Below are positions 25,701-37,400 of a stretch of 64,000 bases of DNA, one piece after another. The position numbers were made by a program, and so were the translations under genes. Source of the stretch: Gracilariopsis chorda (taxonomy: Eukaryota > Rhodophyta > Florideophyceae > Gracilariales > Gracilariaceae); contig NBIV01000012.1 in assembly GCA_003194525.1 (NCBI GenBank), forward strand, positions 62,001-126,000, in the 5' to 3' direction. A model generated the notes under the pieces. The model was not told the origin of the DNA, searched no databases, and was given only the letters and a program-made list of their open reading frames with translations. Each line of letters begins with the position of its first letter. The stretch's first letter is position 1.

Positions 25701-26696
25701 AGCTGTGCGGCAAGAGCCGAATCGACACGACGTAACTGACGTAACTGTTTGGCATAAAACTCGTCGCAATAAGTGTAAATCGTCGTTTCATATTCTACGC
25801 AAAATTGACGTTTTGCAGAAAACGAACGTTCGCAGCACAAGTTTTCAACCGCTCAGAAGCCAACCCGTCCGAGACCCCGTCACCATTCCTCTCCAAACTC
25901 TGTAGACATTGAGCTTCGCGAGTTAAACCTCCGTTCGCAAAATTTGAAAGTGATCAAATGAGCAGATCTAACTTTACAAAGGATTCAATCATGTCCTTCC
26001 CGCCAAAAGTCAGACGAAAACACTTAACCTACAAAATATGCGAACACTAAGCCAATGCGCTAATAAAAGCGCTATAACAAGAGAAACTACTCAACTGTCA
26101 TACATTTCCCTTTCCAAACATACGCAAACGATGCAAAACAACGTGTTTGCGATCACACAAAATGCGTGCAAGACGACGCCCGATACCTTGTTTGTTTAAT
26201 TAAGACTCAATGACAGTCCGAGAAATCCAAACATTTTCCATAAAATTTTAGTGCTTTGCGGCCCGAGAATAATATCCAAAGTTCTACAACTTCAGAACTT
26301 TCTCGTAACCTTCCATGCGCGTCATTACCGAAGCGCATCAGACATAATCTTCTCCATCCGCTTCTTCTTGCCCTAATTATGCCAAAGAAACCCGTTCTAA
26401 ACGGCAAATCACAGATAATTGCTGCTGTAGACATAGAACTCAATTGTTACCTTCAGTTTTTTTAATTGATCGTTTTACACTGACAAACTGTGCCCAAATG
26501 GAGAGGACAACTCTCTTATCGTTCCAGAATGCTATTTTATGAGCGTTTTGGGAGCATTGTGCATATCACAAGCCCTTCCAGCAGCTGGGAACTATTGAAA
26601 ACATTCCCGAAAGCCGCATACGCCACTTTTATTATTCTTGGATGCACACATACCCATCATGACAATCCACATGCCCCATCAAAGTAGACGTCCCAT

Positions 26697-26754
26697 AGCA
26701 ATGACATTGCTCACTTATGTCATTGCTGTCATACACGTGTAGTACACGTATGAC
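26697..26754. repeat. Two adjacent short inverted repeats
   Basis: AGCAATGACAT (26697-26707) is followed after 9 nt by its exact reverse complement (26717-26727). Directly next comes a second, slightly imperfect hairpin that starts GTCATAC (26728) and ends GTATGAC (26754). Confidence 0.7.
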
Positions 26755-27049
26755 AATAAGCTGTGCATTACACGGTGCTCTCTGTGCCCATATGCCCCTA
26801 AAAGCTGAGTCAGACATGTTGGACGGTCCAACTTGGACCCCACTAACGGATTGGCTGCAGGTCCTACGCAAGCTACGTCGTGTCGATTCGGCTCTTGCCC
26901 AGCTCAGCAGTTGCTCTACAACACACAACCAGCTCTCGTTGGCAGGCAAACGGAACACATACTGTACCCTTGTACGAGAGATCACATAGGAATTCGCATG
27001 GCGAAAAGGGTTGAGAGCAAGGGTTGAGTTGCAGCCACGCCAAGTCTTA

Positions 27050-27173
27050 TATGATCTCTCGTTGTTCTTCTGCAACGTAGCCAAAAGAGCGACTACCAAG
27101 GGTACCAACGGTACTTGTATGATCTCTCGTTGTTCTTCTGCAACGTAGCCAAACGAGCGACTACCAAGGGTAC
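27050..27173. repeat. 68-bp tandem duplication, second copy partial
   Basis: Both units start TATGATCTCTCGTTGTTCTT. The first runs 27050-27117 and the second 27118 to about 27173, with one or two differences. Each carries a TACCAAGGGTA motif, at 27094 and 27162. Confidence 0.85.
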
Positions 27174-28215
27174 TTTGGTTTGTCAATCTTCTCATAGCTC
27201 GCCCCACAGTCGACCAACCACCATGGTCCATTTTGTCTCACCGCAAGGTAATGCATTCCTCTTCGGTGGTGTGCCGTCGACGACACGGCGGCATACTTCA
27301 CGCGACTTCGCGCTACTTCTCCATCTCTCGCCATCACGTTCGTTCTCTTTTTCACTTTCTTACGGCTGATCTAATTTGGAAAATCTTTAGTTTTGACTAC
27401 CAGGCACACAGCGTGAAGACCATGTGCTCTGCCCCACCGAAATGTAGCATCAGTTGCGTTCAGTGAGGCCTACGAACACTTCGTGGCCCAGGGTGGGACA
27501 TTTTCGCAGGGAAGAGTACACGAAGAGCCCAAATCCGATCGACGTTGCCTGTTGTGAATGCGACAATACCGACGATAGAAGCTTCCATGACGAGAAACAG
27601 AATTCACACTTTTAGGATGTGCTGCCACTGAAATCTCCCACTCCGCCACCTCCAGTGCACAAACAAACCATCTTCCGTGTTCCCTAAAATGCCATCAACC
27701 TTAGCCCGCTTGATGCTCCAAGTGCATCGCTGCGATACGTGCAATGTCGTTACCGTTGCACGACTTGCTCCAAGCGCATGAGATTTAGGAATGGAAGTCT
27801 GAGCGCCGGACTCAAAAGGCAGCAACGGGGCAGCGCTGGAATGCCAACTTAAGCAAGCAAATTTGAAATGCTTTGAAACAGCCAAACTCTTGTGGGAAGC
27901 CTACCTGCTTCCTCGCTCCAAATTCCCCCTCTGTGGAGGCAGCGATGGAAGTGTAAGAATCTCAAGTTTGTAGCCACCTCGCTATGACGGTTACATCTGC
28001 CTTGATGGCTTTACGTAGGCTTGATGGCTGATCACTTTTGCCAGGGTTTCCTCGCTCCTTTTGCTTCAGATGGGCTCCACTCACAGCCCTGTCGCAGTGC
28101 GACTTGTGCAGATATAAGTTCGCTGCTCCATATCTGCATGTTAACCTCCACATCACCCACCGACCCCCGCACACATCCTCCCCATCGTCAGCGACACTTC
28201 TTAGCCTGATTCAAC

Positions 28216-28968
28216 ATGTCCTCCCCACTTACGTTCTTCCTCTCCATACTGCTGCTCCACATCGCCTTTGCCGCTAACTACTGCGGTACGTCGTTCGGTG
28301 ACGCTCGCAAGTGCCAAACCTCATGCCCACGAGGCTTGGACGGAGAATGTCCGGGCTCGGAACGTTGCTTTGCTAGCGTCACCTGTTCCTCGACTCCAAC
28401 CACGGCCCCGGGTCCAGCAACTGGTTTCGCCGCTGACATTGTTTCTACCACCAACGCTGAGTACAACACGTACGGCAACCTGCACGAGTGCTTTTCCCCA
28501 ACTATGGCAAGGCGCGTCGGAGATTATTGGGATGAACTTGGACTCAATCTGGACGGTTGCGATCGCAATGTTCCGTGGTCGGCGGCCTTCATTTCCTACA
28601 TGGTTCGCGAGGCCGGTGGTGGCACCAATTTCCGATACTCGAGTGCGCATCGTGATTACATCCATGACGCTTTCGCTGGTGGGAGAGGTTTGTATAATTC
28701 TGTCAGCAACATTGACTCCTCCACGGTCAGAACTGGTGATCTTGCGTGCTCGGGGCGTGGTCGCATAGGGTCATGGGATTACTCGGACTTCCTCACATGG
28801 TACAACAACGGTGGTACCTCTCACGACACTATTCCGACTCATTGCGATATCGTTGTGGCCGTAAGCGGGAGCACAATCACCGTGATTGGAGGCAATGTGA
28901 GCCAGCGTGTGACGCGCAACACAGTCAGCAAGACCACATATGCCGTTCTCCTGCCCGTGACGCGCTAG
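28216..28968 (+). CDS. Secreted protein: six-cysteine wall-type module plus DUF2272-like domain
   Basis: The protein has 250 residues. Residues 1-20 form a clear signal peptide (hydrophobic core, then AFA-A). Residues about 22-56 carry a six-cysteine module of the pattern CGTS..., CP.G.D.ECP, CFA..., C, which recurs in secreted or wall proteins of algae and oomycetes and is thought to bind polysaccharide. A Ser/Thr/Pro linker follows. From about residue 75 the fold resembles DUF2272 (an NlpC/P60-related group), with a VPWSAAFISYMVREAG block, then a Ser-x-x-His-Arg-Asp-Tyr-Ile block and a CDIVVAV segment near the C-terminus. In relatives the Cys/Ser and His of these blocks are conserved. Extracellular action on a wall or surface polymer is likely, but the substrate is unknown. 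The preceding DNA is C-rich and G-poor, and a GATATAAG box lies near 28111. Confidence 0.8.
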   Translation: MSSPLTFFLSILLLHIAFAANYCGTSFGDARKCQTSCPRGLDGECPGSERCFASVTCSSTPTTAPGPATGFAADIVSTTNAEYNTYGNLHECFSPTMARRVGDYWDELGLNLDGCDRNVPWSAAFISYMVREAGGGTNFRYSSAHRDYIHDAFAGGRGLYNSVSNIDSSTVRTGDLACSGRGRIGSWDYSDFLTWYNNGGTSHDTIPTHCDIVVAVSGSTITVIGGNVSQRVTRNTVSKTTYAVLLPVTR

Positions 28969-30149
28969 ATCGTGCGACGGCATCTCTTCAGCCCTTTTGG
29001 CGCAACAGGAAGATTTTGCTGTATCTACCATTGAGAACATGACTTGTATTCTGCCCATGTACTCATTCGTTTTAAATACGGTACTGTTGATATGTTGCAA
29101 ATGAAAGAGGACAGGAAGAACGTCGGATGGAACTTTAGTTGATTGTTTTGCTCCACAGAGCATAATATGCTATTATGTAGTTTATGCTTGAATAGAATTA
29201 GAATAACCGCACTGCCAGTGCCCTCTGAAGGATTGGTGTTTGTTGCTTACGTGTTGACCTGATGCCTAACCCTTTTGAAGCGGAATGCTTATGTCTACTG
29301 GGACAAGTCTTCGACCCCACGCGGCGTTGGACGCCGAGGTCGATGAGCGACTATTTACGAGGAGTAACTCTTCACGAAAAGGTGCTGAAGTCAGAAAGAC
29401 TGACGGAAAAAGCAAACACCTTTATTTTAATCGGTTCAAGCTCTGGCAAAACTTGGCTTTCTTGCATTGCTGGCACTGACCCGACGTCATGGAGCTTCTC
29501 CATGCCGCCTACTCACTGGCGCTGCCTGTGAATGAACTGACTGCGGCCGTTCATTAGAACGAGCCACAGGGTCCACAAACTAGATTTATAGATATTGAAT
29601 AAATAGACTGACCGTTCTCACTCTCCCCAGGGAGAAAGAGGCAGACAGAGCGACAAGCGCTAAACTGCCTAGACGCTCGACCCTTAATTCAGCAGAAATG
29701 CCAAAACTGATACTGGGGCTGTTGCTCCAATTTCCCTCACTTCACCCCGAGCAGCACAAAAGTCAGCAAACATAAGCAATCCATCTTCTACCATAGAACA
29801 ATAAGAGAGAGGTTAGCACATGCAACAAAATATTTAAAAAAACCCGCGTTTTTCCCTGTCAAGTGATATATTATAGCCCATATAAGTCTGGAACCTCAAC
29901 ACGCGGTGTCCAGTGTCAGGTGACATTGAGTCCAAAATGGAATTGCGACATTCACCGCCCCAAACTGCAATCTTCGACCGTTTCGAGCATAGAACATCTT
30001 GGGAAGCAATTTCAAAATAATTAAAAGATTAGCGTCAGTACTTTTCGTCATGCCTACTCCTCATGGTCAAGCGAGTGCCCTGAATCCGAAACACTAAACG
30101 CTGTTGAAATGCACGTACTTACGCCTCCTCCTGTTAGACCTTCTGCATT
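28969..30149. other. Gene-free stretch
   Basis: No supported gene. The frames near 29262-29531 have no recognisable content. The right part is A/T-rich and leads into the transposase remnant. Confidence 0.4.
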
Positions 30150-30705
30150 CACTGCAGACTAACACAAAGTGCTTGTGAAATCCATTTTTTACTATGTACG
30201 TAATAACATCCCACTCACCAAATATAGCTTTCTTGATTTTTTGCAAGAATATGTATTGCTTTTATCAAGAGAAAGCAAGAAGTCGATGGGAGTCTTCAAC
30301 AACCGGCCGACTAACAAATGGCTTTCATCATTTTCGCCATACAGCAATCTAGAAATTGAGCACTTACATCTCAATGAAGACAAACGCATTTAAACGGCAA
30401 CAGCAGAAAACTTGAAAAAAGACATTTCGTCTGTTGGTTCAGCGTTGAAAAGGTTTCACATCAATGATTCAAAATTAATCTTCAATACAGAGCAATTGGG
30501 TGTATTGTTTTTGAAAATGAAAGGGCGGAGGTTGCGAAAGGTTATCGGAGAAGTAGGAACTAGGCTGCTGCAAACCGCTATTTCCACGTAAGGACGCCTA
30601 AAAAGAATAAACATTATGTCTGTGGTTAGAGCAATGGGTACACATACAAACTATTTGTGGTCTTTCTTCGTAAACGGGAACAATATGGAATAATTCGTTC
30701 AGTCC
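30150..30705 (+). pseudogene. Pogo/Tigger-type (DDE_1) transposase remnant
   Basis: Plus-strand frames carry the layout of a pogo-type transposase between the CENP-B-type DNA-binding part and the first catalytic Asp. A PTNKWLSSF block matches the family's 'xxxWxxxFxxR' segment. It is followed by a TAENLKKD block and then IFNTEQLGV, where intact relatives have IFNxDExG. A KGRRLRKVIGE segment comes next, where relatives have a Gly-Arg-Lys-Val block. The first acidic residues of the catalytic motif are replaced. In-frame stops lie at 30391-30393 and again before about 30590. The C-terminal catalytic half is missing, and the terminal repeats were not found. It is an old dead copy. Confidence 0.6.
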
Positions 30706-30889
30706 TTACATGTCGATATGCAATCTGGCTACCTCTTACTGTAGAACAAAACTCGGCGGCGGCAAGTGCAACTTAAGGTGCTTGAAGCCTTATCCTCAAA
30801 AGAGAGAAGCTAGTGAACAGAGCCCTCTGTTTCACCCAATTTTGTGGCATAACTCCCGGAGGGGTTCAGGAATAACCTACATAGGTTGT

Positions 30890-32530
30890 TGTAGTGCAAT
30901 GGCCGGAAGCGGGAGTGCACTGAAAGACGTTTCGGATCTTTCCCCGCAGGAGGTGAACCCAGCTGGGTAGAGCCTTCCCGGGACTGGCACGACAAGGCCG
31001 GGTTTTAATGCCGAGGCCACTTGTCGCGACTTGCGCAGGGAGGTTGAGGCAAGAATCGGGTATCTGCAGAAGCGGTGTATTGTGGTGGTCGTCCTCTACA
31101 GAGGTGAGGTTTTCACGTTAGTGCTACCCGCGAACCCAAGCGGTGGGTAGCGGGAAAGCCACTCTGTAAACTGTAAAGGGAAAAATAAGGGGGAGCTCAG
31201 TCACAAGTGTCGTGACGAAGACTAAAGGCAATGCCGGTGAATAAACCTTATAAAAGGCGAACAACAAGACAGTTGGAATAACAATCCAAATAATTGGGTC
31301 GTTTAGATAGGCAAGGGGGTTAGACTTCCCGTATGCGACGGTGCCTCCCTCCAAAAAGCAGTATAGAACATGCGAAGGCGGTGAGGTCTAGAGCCAATTC
31401 CCCAGATTAGGCTCCCTTGTTGGGGAAGGTTTACTTGTGCGACGGCAACTCTCCGGGGCACTAAGAGGTAACCAACCCAGAACTCGGGGTGTAAAACTGT
31501 GGTGCAACGCCCCAAAGGGGAGAAACACCGAAAGAAGTTCAGGATCTTTCCTCCGTGGAGGTGAACCCAGTTGGGTAGAGCCCTCCCAGAGTTGTCACGG
31601 CGAAGCCGATTTGGAAGGCCAGGGACACCTGTCGCCACTCGCGCAGGGAGGTGAAGGCGAAGAATCGGTATTAGCGTGAGCGGGGTGTGATCCTCAGTAG
31701 AGGTGTATTTCCACGTCAGTGGGGGGTGTGTGGATGGATGCGCACACGAGGGCCGCGGATAGCGGGAGTTGCTACCCTAAAAAGAAGAAAAAAAATTAAG
31801 GTCGAAGAGGAGGAAGAGAGGAAGAAGTGAGTCGCAAGAGCGACGGGGGCGACCGGCGATGCCGGTAAAATTATCCCTATACAGGGCAAAACAACAATGA
31901 AATTGGGAATAATATGACTCACAGTGATGGGTCCCTCTAGATGTGCAAGGGGGTTAGATGTCCCGTGGTTCACGGCGTTTCCCTCCAAGTAGGAGTAGAG
32001 CACGCGCGCAAGCGGTAACAACTAGAGCCAATTCCCCAGGTTGGGGTCCCTTGTTGGGGAAGGTTTACTGGTGCGACGGCAGTGCACCGTCTCACTAAGT
32101 ACTAGCTTCCCAGAAATGGGTGTGAAAATAATAAATAAAATCAACTAAAATACTCCACATTTCGTGGCAACATCCACTACTTCGGCCAACCGCCAATTGA
32201 CCTAAAACCGTGTCCCACGTGTCCATACCCACCATTGCTGGGCGTAATTCATATACACACTACACAACCGATAATAGCGGGAAAGCATTCAAGTACCAGG
32301 AATCCCTCCCTGAGGGCGTTGCACTTCAAAAACTAATAAATAAAATTAACTAAACTACTCCACTTTGGTGGTTCATGCCCACTACTGTGGCCAACCACCA
32401 ATTGACTCTTCCGTGTCCCACGTGTTCAATGCACTATTAGTGGTCGTAGTTCATGTAATGACTTCATTACCGGAACATTCGGGAAATCAGCCATGTACCA
32501 AGAATCCCTCCCTGAGGGCATTGCATTCCA
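30890..32530 (-). repeat. Older 3' LTR of gypsy element 2, split by a solo LTR
   Basis: It begins TGTAGTGCAATGGCC at 30890 and ends GGGCATTGCATTCCA at 32530. It is interrupted between 31497 and 32329 by a younger LTR of the same family. The 30890-31497 part is the most diverged LTR copy in the window. Confidence 0.82.
31498..32328 (-). repeat. Solo gypsy LTR nested in the older LTR
   Basis: This 831 bp LTR begins TGTGGTGCAACGCC and ends GGGCGTTGCACTTCA. It is flanked by a perfect target duplication, AAAAC at 31493-31497 and 32329-32333. It resembles the 3465-4290 copy closely and has no internal element sequence. Confidence 0.92.
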
Positions 32531-32599
32531 TATCCCCCTCCTTAGGCGGGAAAGCAACCGCGGACGCCGGCGAATCTCCGCGGAAAATGGGTGATGAAA

Positions 32600-34430
32600 G
32601 TCCAAACCTCTCTTTGTCACAGGGTCAAACCTCTGACTGAGAGAAACGACCACCTGCAAAAGCAGCGAACCAGCCTTCCACAAGTGCACGCTCCTCCTTT
32701 TCCTGCTCAAATCAATCAGATCGCACTATTTCGAAGGGAAATATGAACAAAAAGAACAACAACCGGCCTCCAAGACCGACTCCAATCGGGAACTTCACAA
32801 CCAGTTTCCGGTCGGTACCCTGGCCACAAGAGAGGAGAACTCTGGCACAGCCGGCAGACATTGGCGCAGCGTCCCAGCATGGGTTCCAACTTCCACCAGT
32901 GGTGGTTCCTTCCAAACTGATCCCGGAGGGGACTTGGCCTTCCTATAACGCCCTTGTAGGGTTAGATCCGATGAATTGGGGTCACATCTCTCGGCTCCGG
33001 CTTGCGCCGTGGATCCATCCCATCGCTGCATTCAACAAAGACTTGGTTACGGCCTACGCGGATGGTTCCGGTACTTTGCCCGTAGATCTACCCACCTTCG
33101 TCACCTCGTCGTGACACTGGCGGAATCAAATCCCCATCCCGGTGCACCATATTCGAAGAATCTCGGAAGAAACCGCGACTGCGGCTCATGTGGCACTGGT
33201 GCGGATCACATATCAATGGCAGAGCCTGGCGCTTTTGGAATTCCCGATGCCTACCAGCTTTGGCTTCGACGTCAGCCTATTCCACACGCGCGGTGAATTC
33301 GGTTATGGTGAACGACTGGCCATTTTCGAAATCCTTGCGTAGAGGAACTCTCCCGCTGCGCGGCAACAAGCCCTGTGTTTGAAACGACAGATATTTTGGG
33401 CTGAATTCCGGTACCTCTCCCGGCAGTCCCGGTCCAACATCCTCCAAAACTTCATCCGTTATGAATGGCGATGGCGATCCCAATTCATGTACTTTGTGGC
33501 GTATCAAAACGTGGAGATTGAGAGGACTTCTCCGCCTCACCAACACGGTCGGTACGTCGCACTCCCGGAGTGATGGGGGTTCCATAAGGCCTGCCGGGGT
33601 TGCTACGTTGAGCTTCCGCTGGCACTCACGTACCTCGCGTCGTTTTTGATTCAGGATCCCTGGGAGGGGCTTTGGTCGGTAATTGTAACCGAGTGGGCTG
33701 CCCGCACTGTGGCGTATATCCTCGCTGAGGTTTATGACCAGTATCGACTGTGGTTCATCCAACCGCGTCTGCGGGCCACTATCTGCAATCTGGACCTCAG
33801 CGTCCCCCGTGGGGGTCTTGCAAACAATTAAGAAGTACTCCAATTACTTCTTTTGATCGACAGTATTGACTGGAGCGAGGTCCCGCTGGAACAGAGCGGT
33901 CGGCTTGACGGTGGCAGTGGCAGTGGCTGTACCAGTGATCCGGGTATTGGTAGAAACACCCCCTTGCGGTGGACTTCATCTACTTCGATCCCTGGTTGTT
34001 CCGGGAGATTTCCTCCGAGGAGGCGTCGGAACTCCGCGACGCACCGTAGCACGCGCCAGGCGACCAACCGATTGGGTACGTCGATTTCGACGATTACTAC
34101 CGCGCATATAGCGGGGATGACCTGATGGTCGATAACAAACCCAAAGAGCCGGGGGATATGGACCTAGATGTTGCCAACATGGTCGAAAACGATTTCCCCG
34201 AAGGGGTGCCTCCGGTTCCGAGTCTTCCAACAGTGAGCGCCGGGCCTTCACTCCCCAGCGGGGGTACATATAATGAAATCGATGTCATTGCCCGCTTCCC
34301 TCGCGCAGCGGGTTTAAGCACTGCCAAGGTTTTGGGTGATGTCACCGCGATGGCGGATGTCTTGGCTTACCGCCTTGCGGGTGGTCACGTCCCGGACGAT
34401 GGGGACGGGTGGAACCTCTAGTCCAGTGTC
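32600..34430. other. Extra 1.8-kb segment inside gypsy element 2
   Basis: The sequences before (...GAAAATGGGTGAT) and after (...TTTAGAACagcg) this segment match element 1 around 4340-4460, but nothing between them does. On the plus strand, antisense to the element, the frames read as a protein-like sequence with Trp- and aromatic-rich blocks (for example near 32.95-33.05 and 33.4-33.8 kb). No family was recognised. It may be an antisense 3' coding region of the kind known in some plant gypsy elements, or a separate insertion. It is broken. Confidence 0.45.
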
Positions 34431-37400
34431 CTGGTCTCTTTCCCTGGCTTACCCAGTAATGTAGCTTGGCATCACACAGGAGCGCGACGCTCCTGAGTAA
34501 ACGTTACCATTTAGAACAGCGTTTTCTATTTCATTCCTGTCCCTGACAGAGTCCATACAAAAGAGGATGTACTCGTCTTTTCTACGTTCCCCGGCTTCGC
34601 GGCATTTTTATCCCACATGGGCGTTGCACAGCGTAGCTGGATTTTTGGTACCCGTGCTGCGGTGTTATTGGACCACCTTCGAACAAGGGAGGTGTGGGAT
34701 GGGTTCCACGGTGTCCCAGCTTGGGTCATATCTGGACCAACGGACGCGGTATCTTAGAATGCGTTCCTGATTCCAGGTGTGCCCGATGATTCGATCAATC
34801 ACAAACTCTTGTTTGTATACCTGCCAGCCTTGCCGTGTTATGGTGACCTCGCTTGTCAGGGGTTGCCCGATGGACGGGATATTTCCCCTCAGAGGTGGGT
34901 CAGGATGCAATGTGCCGGCTTCGCTCGGAGGATGCGGCGCAGAGTGCGGAATAATATCCCTCAAGAGGGTGTCTTTGTGGAACGGTTGCCACGTACCGCG
35001 GTAATTGGGTCGTACCGCTAGTTTGCAGGGGTCCTCCGTCCCATGTTGACGGCATTCCGGTCGAACCGCGTGCTTGCTGCCATCTTGCCGCTTTGGCGGA
35101 GTTGTGGAGGTCACTCCCTGTTGGGGCTTTCCGCGTCGCGCGGTGATTGGTGCGGGGCGCACAATCTCCGTGCGTTCACGTGACTGCCACGGCATGTGGC
35201 TCTGAACCGCCTCCTTGCGTTCCGCCTCCCTTGGCTTGGGCTTTACACTGTCCGGCTGAGCCGTGCACTGCTGTGTTAGCACCCGGTATCCGGCAGTGAC
35301 TTCCGGTGCTCTGGTGTTTTGCCTCAAACTTCCTGATGGGGCGTGGACAGCTGGCGCCGTGAACACCCAGTTCGGGGACTATGCTTCTAGTTGAGGTGTG
35401 ATGTCTTCCTCAAGAGGTGCATCATCCGGGACGACCGGTTTAACCCTGGCGACGACGACGGATTTTGCCGAGAAGCTCGGTATATTAACGCGATTGCGCG
35501 GAGACTTTGGCACTTCTATCTCCGAAGTTCGAAAAACATTCCCGTTATGAACGGTTCTCCAGTCCGGGGCTGTAAAGCCAGGGACTTGAGTTGCAAGATG
35601 TGCATTCCTGCCTTCCTCCCTCAAGAGGGTCTTTTCTCGTTCCAGCATTGCTGGTTTCCAAGGCATGCGTTGCCGCTGCCAGCGATGTGAGTGGTGCTGA
35701 GGAATCCGTTTTTGTGGGAAATACCGTCGACGACGGGTCTGTGACTAGACCCAGGTGATGCGTCTGCGAAACGATATCGCTATCTTGATTCAGGTGATTG
35801 CCCTGATTCAGGGGTGCCGACTGCCATGTTGGTCCACTCTGGCATATAATACGGTGTAACTGCGTCGTTCTGGAACCCTGTGTAAGGGATCGCGAGGCTT
35901 CACTGACCTTCCGTGTTGCACGGTTTAAATCCCGTTGCAACAGTAATACATTTCCAGTGTGGCGATAGGTCCCCTCCCCCTCCTTTGACGGAGCAAGAGT
36001 AGTAGTAGTAGGATATCCTGCATGGCGGGTATGAATGCCCGCCGAAGGGGTGGTAGTGTTAGAAGTAGAGAAAGGTCCGCTTGGACCTGAACGATCCAGA
36101 TCGGCTGGAGGTTCCGACAAAGTCGGTAAATCTGCGAGGCCCCGGGTAAGGTGTGGTAGAGTAGTTGGTCTATTTAGTCCGGGGGTTACCGGTGTTGCTG
36201 AGTCCGTAGAGACGGGTTTCTCTCTTTCCAGGACGACCTCAGACGAAGTAGGAGGGGCAGATACAACACGATCGCGGGAAATCCGCTAGTGTGCCTGGCC
36301 CATTTCTACTACGACAGTGTCGGTTATTATAATACTCCTTACGTATAAAGACGTAGGTATTAGCCCGTATGCGGGGAGCATTATCTCGTAAACGAGCATC
36401 GAAATATCGCTTGTACCTGGCTTGCGCGCGTTCCATGGACTCCCGCGCTGCGGGGACCAGTTTAATAGGCCATTTCTTCCCTTCCTGGTGGTAGCGACCC
36501 ACAGATGGTAAATTGTCAAAGGTGGCTTGGGACTCTAACCCCACAGGTGGGCGTGAACAAGAAAGAACCAATTCGAACGGTGATAATCCGTTAGTCCGGT
36601 GAACTTGCGTATTGTATGCCAATGTTTAAACATCTGTATAGAAGTCCGAAGTTTTGGGGTAATCAGAAACATAGAAACGGAAAGAGGACAATTAAGTCCA
36701 GTTGAACCGTTCGAATTGCCCATTAAACTGGGGATGGTAGGTAGTTGTGAACAAGTTCTTCAAGTCCAGGATGCGACAAACAACCTGGAAGAACTTGGAC
36801 GCGAACTGCCATCCATTATCGAAGAGCACCTCCACAGAAAGACCGTAGACAAAACTCCAGTGCGTTGACAGAGCCTGGGCCACCGTAACAGCGGTTATCC
36901 TCCGAAGAGGGACAGTCCGAACAAGCTTTGAAAAGCGATCCATGACCACAGGTAAGAACTTGTTGCCTCTCGTTGTAGTGAGGAGAGGTCCGAGAATATT
37001 GATTGCAATAAACTCGAGTGGCACCCTAGCATGGAATAACTTCATTTTCTTCGCGTTCCTGCGGAGCTTCACCCAGTTCTTTAACCATTCGTTACAAAAC
37101 TGCAGAGTTGCATAGCAATCAACCGCCATGGCGGGCCAGTAAAGAGCCCTTTGCAAGGTGAGGTAGAGCTTCTGGCCACCTACGTGGCCACTGAGCTTCG
37201 CATAGTGCGAGAAAAGTAACAACCGTGACTGCTAGGAATATGGTACCACAATCTGTGGGCGAGCTTCGACCAACCAAACGAGGTAGTCTTTATCGTTCAA
37301 CTCGAACGGGAGGTCTTCGCCACCGTTTAAACGGGCACGAATCCTCATACAGAAGGTGTCACCGAATTGTTCTCGGATCGATTCCTCCCGTGAAACCTGT

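Larger units (their letters stand above)
22702..28215. other. Long gene-poor stretch
   Basis: Over these 5.5 kb I found no frame with convincing protein content on either strand. It holds two adjacent hairpin-forming inverted repeats (26697-26754), a 68-bp tandem duplication (27050-27173), and three copies of the recurring motif TACCAAGGGTA (24073, 27094, 27162). The last 80 bases before 28216 are C-rich and G-poor and are probably the leader of the next gene. Confidence 0.5.
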
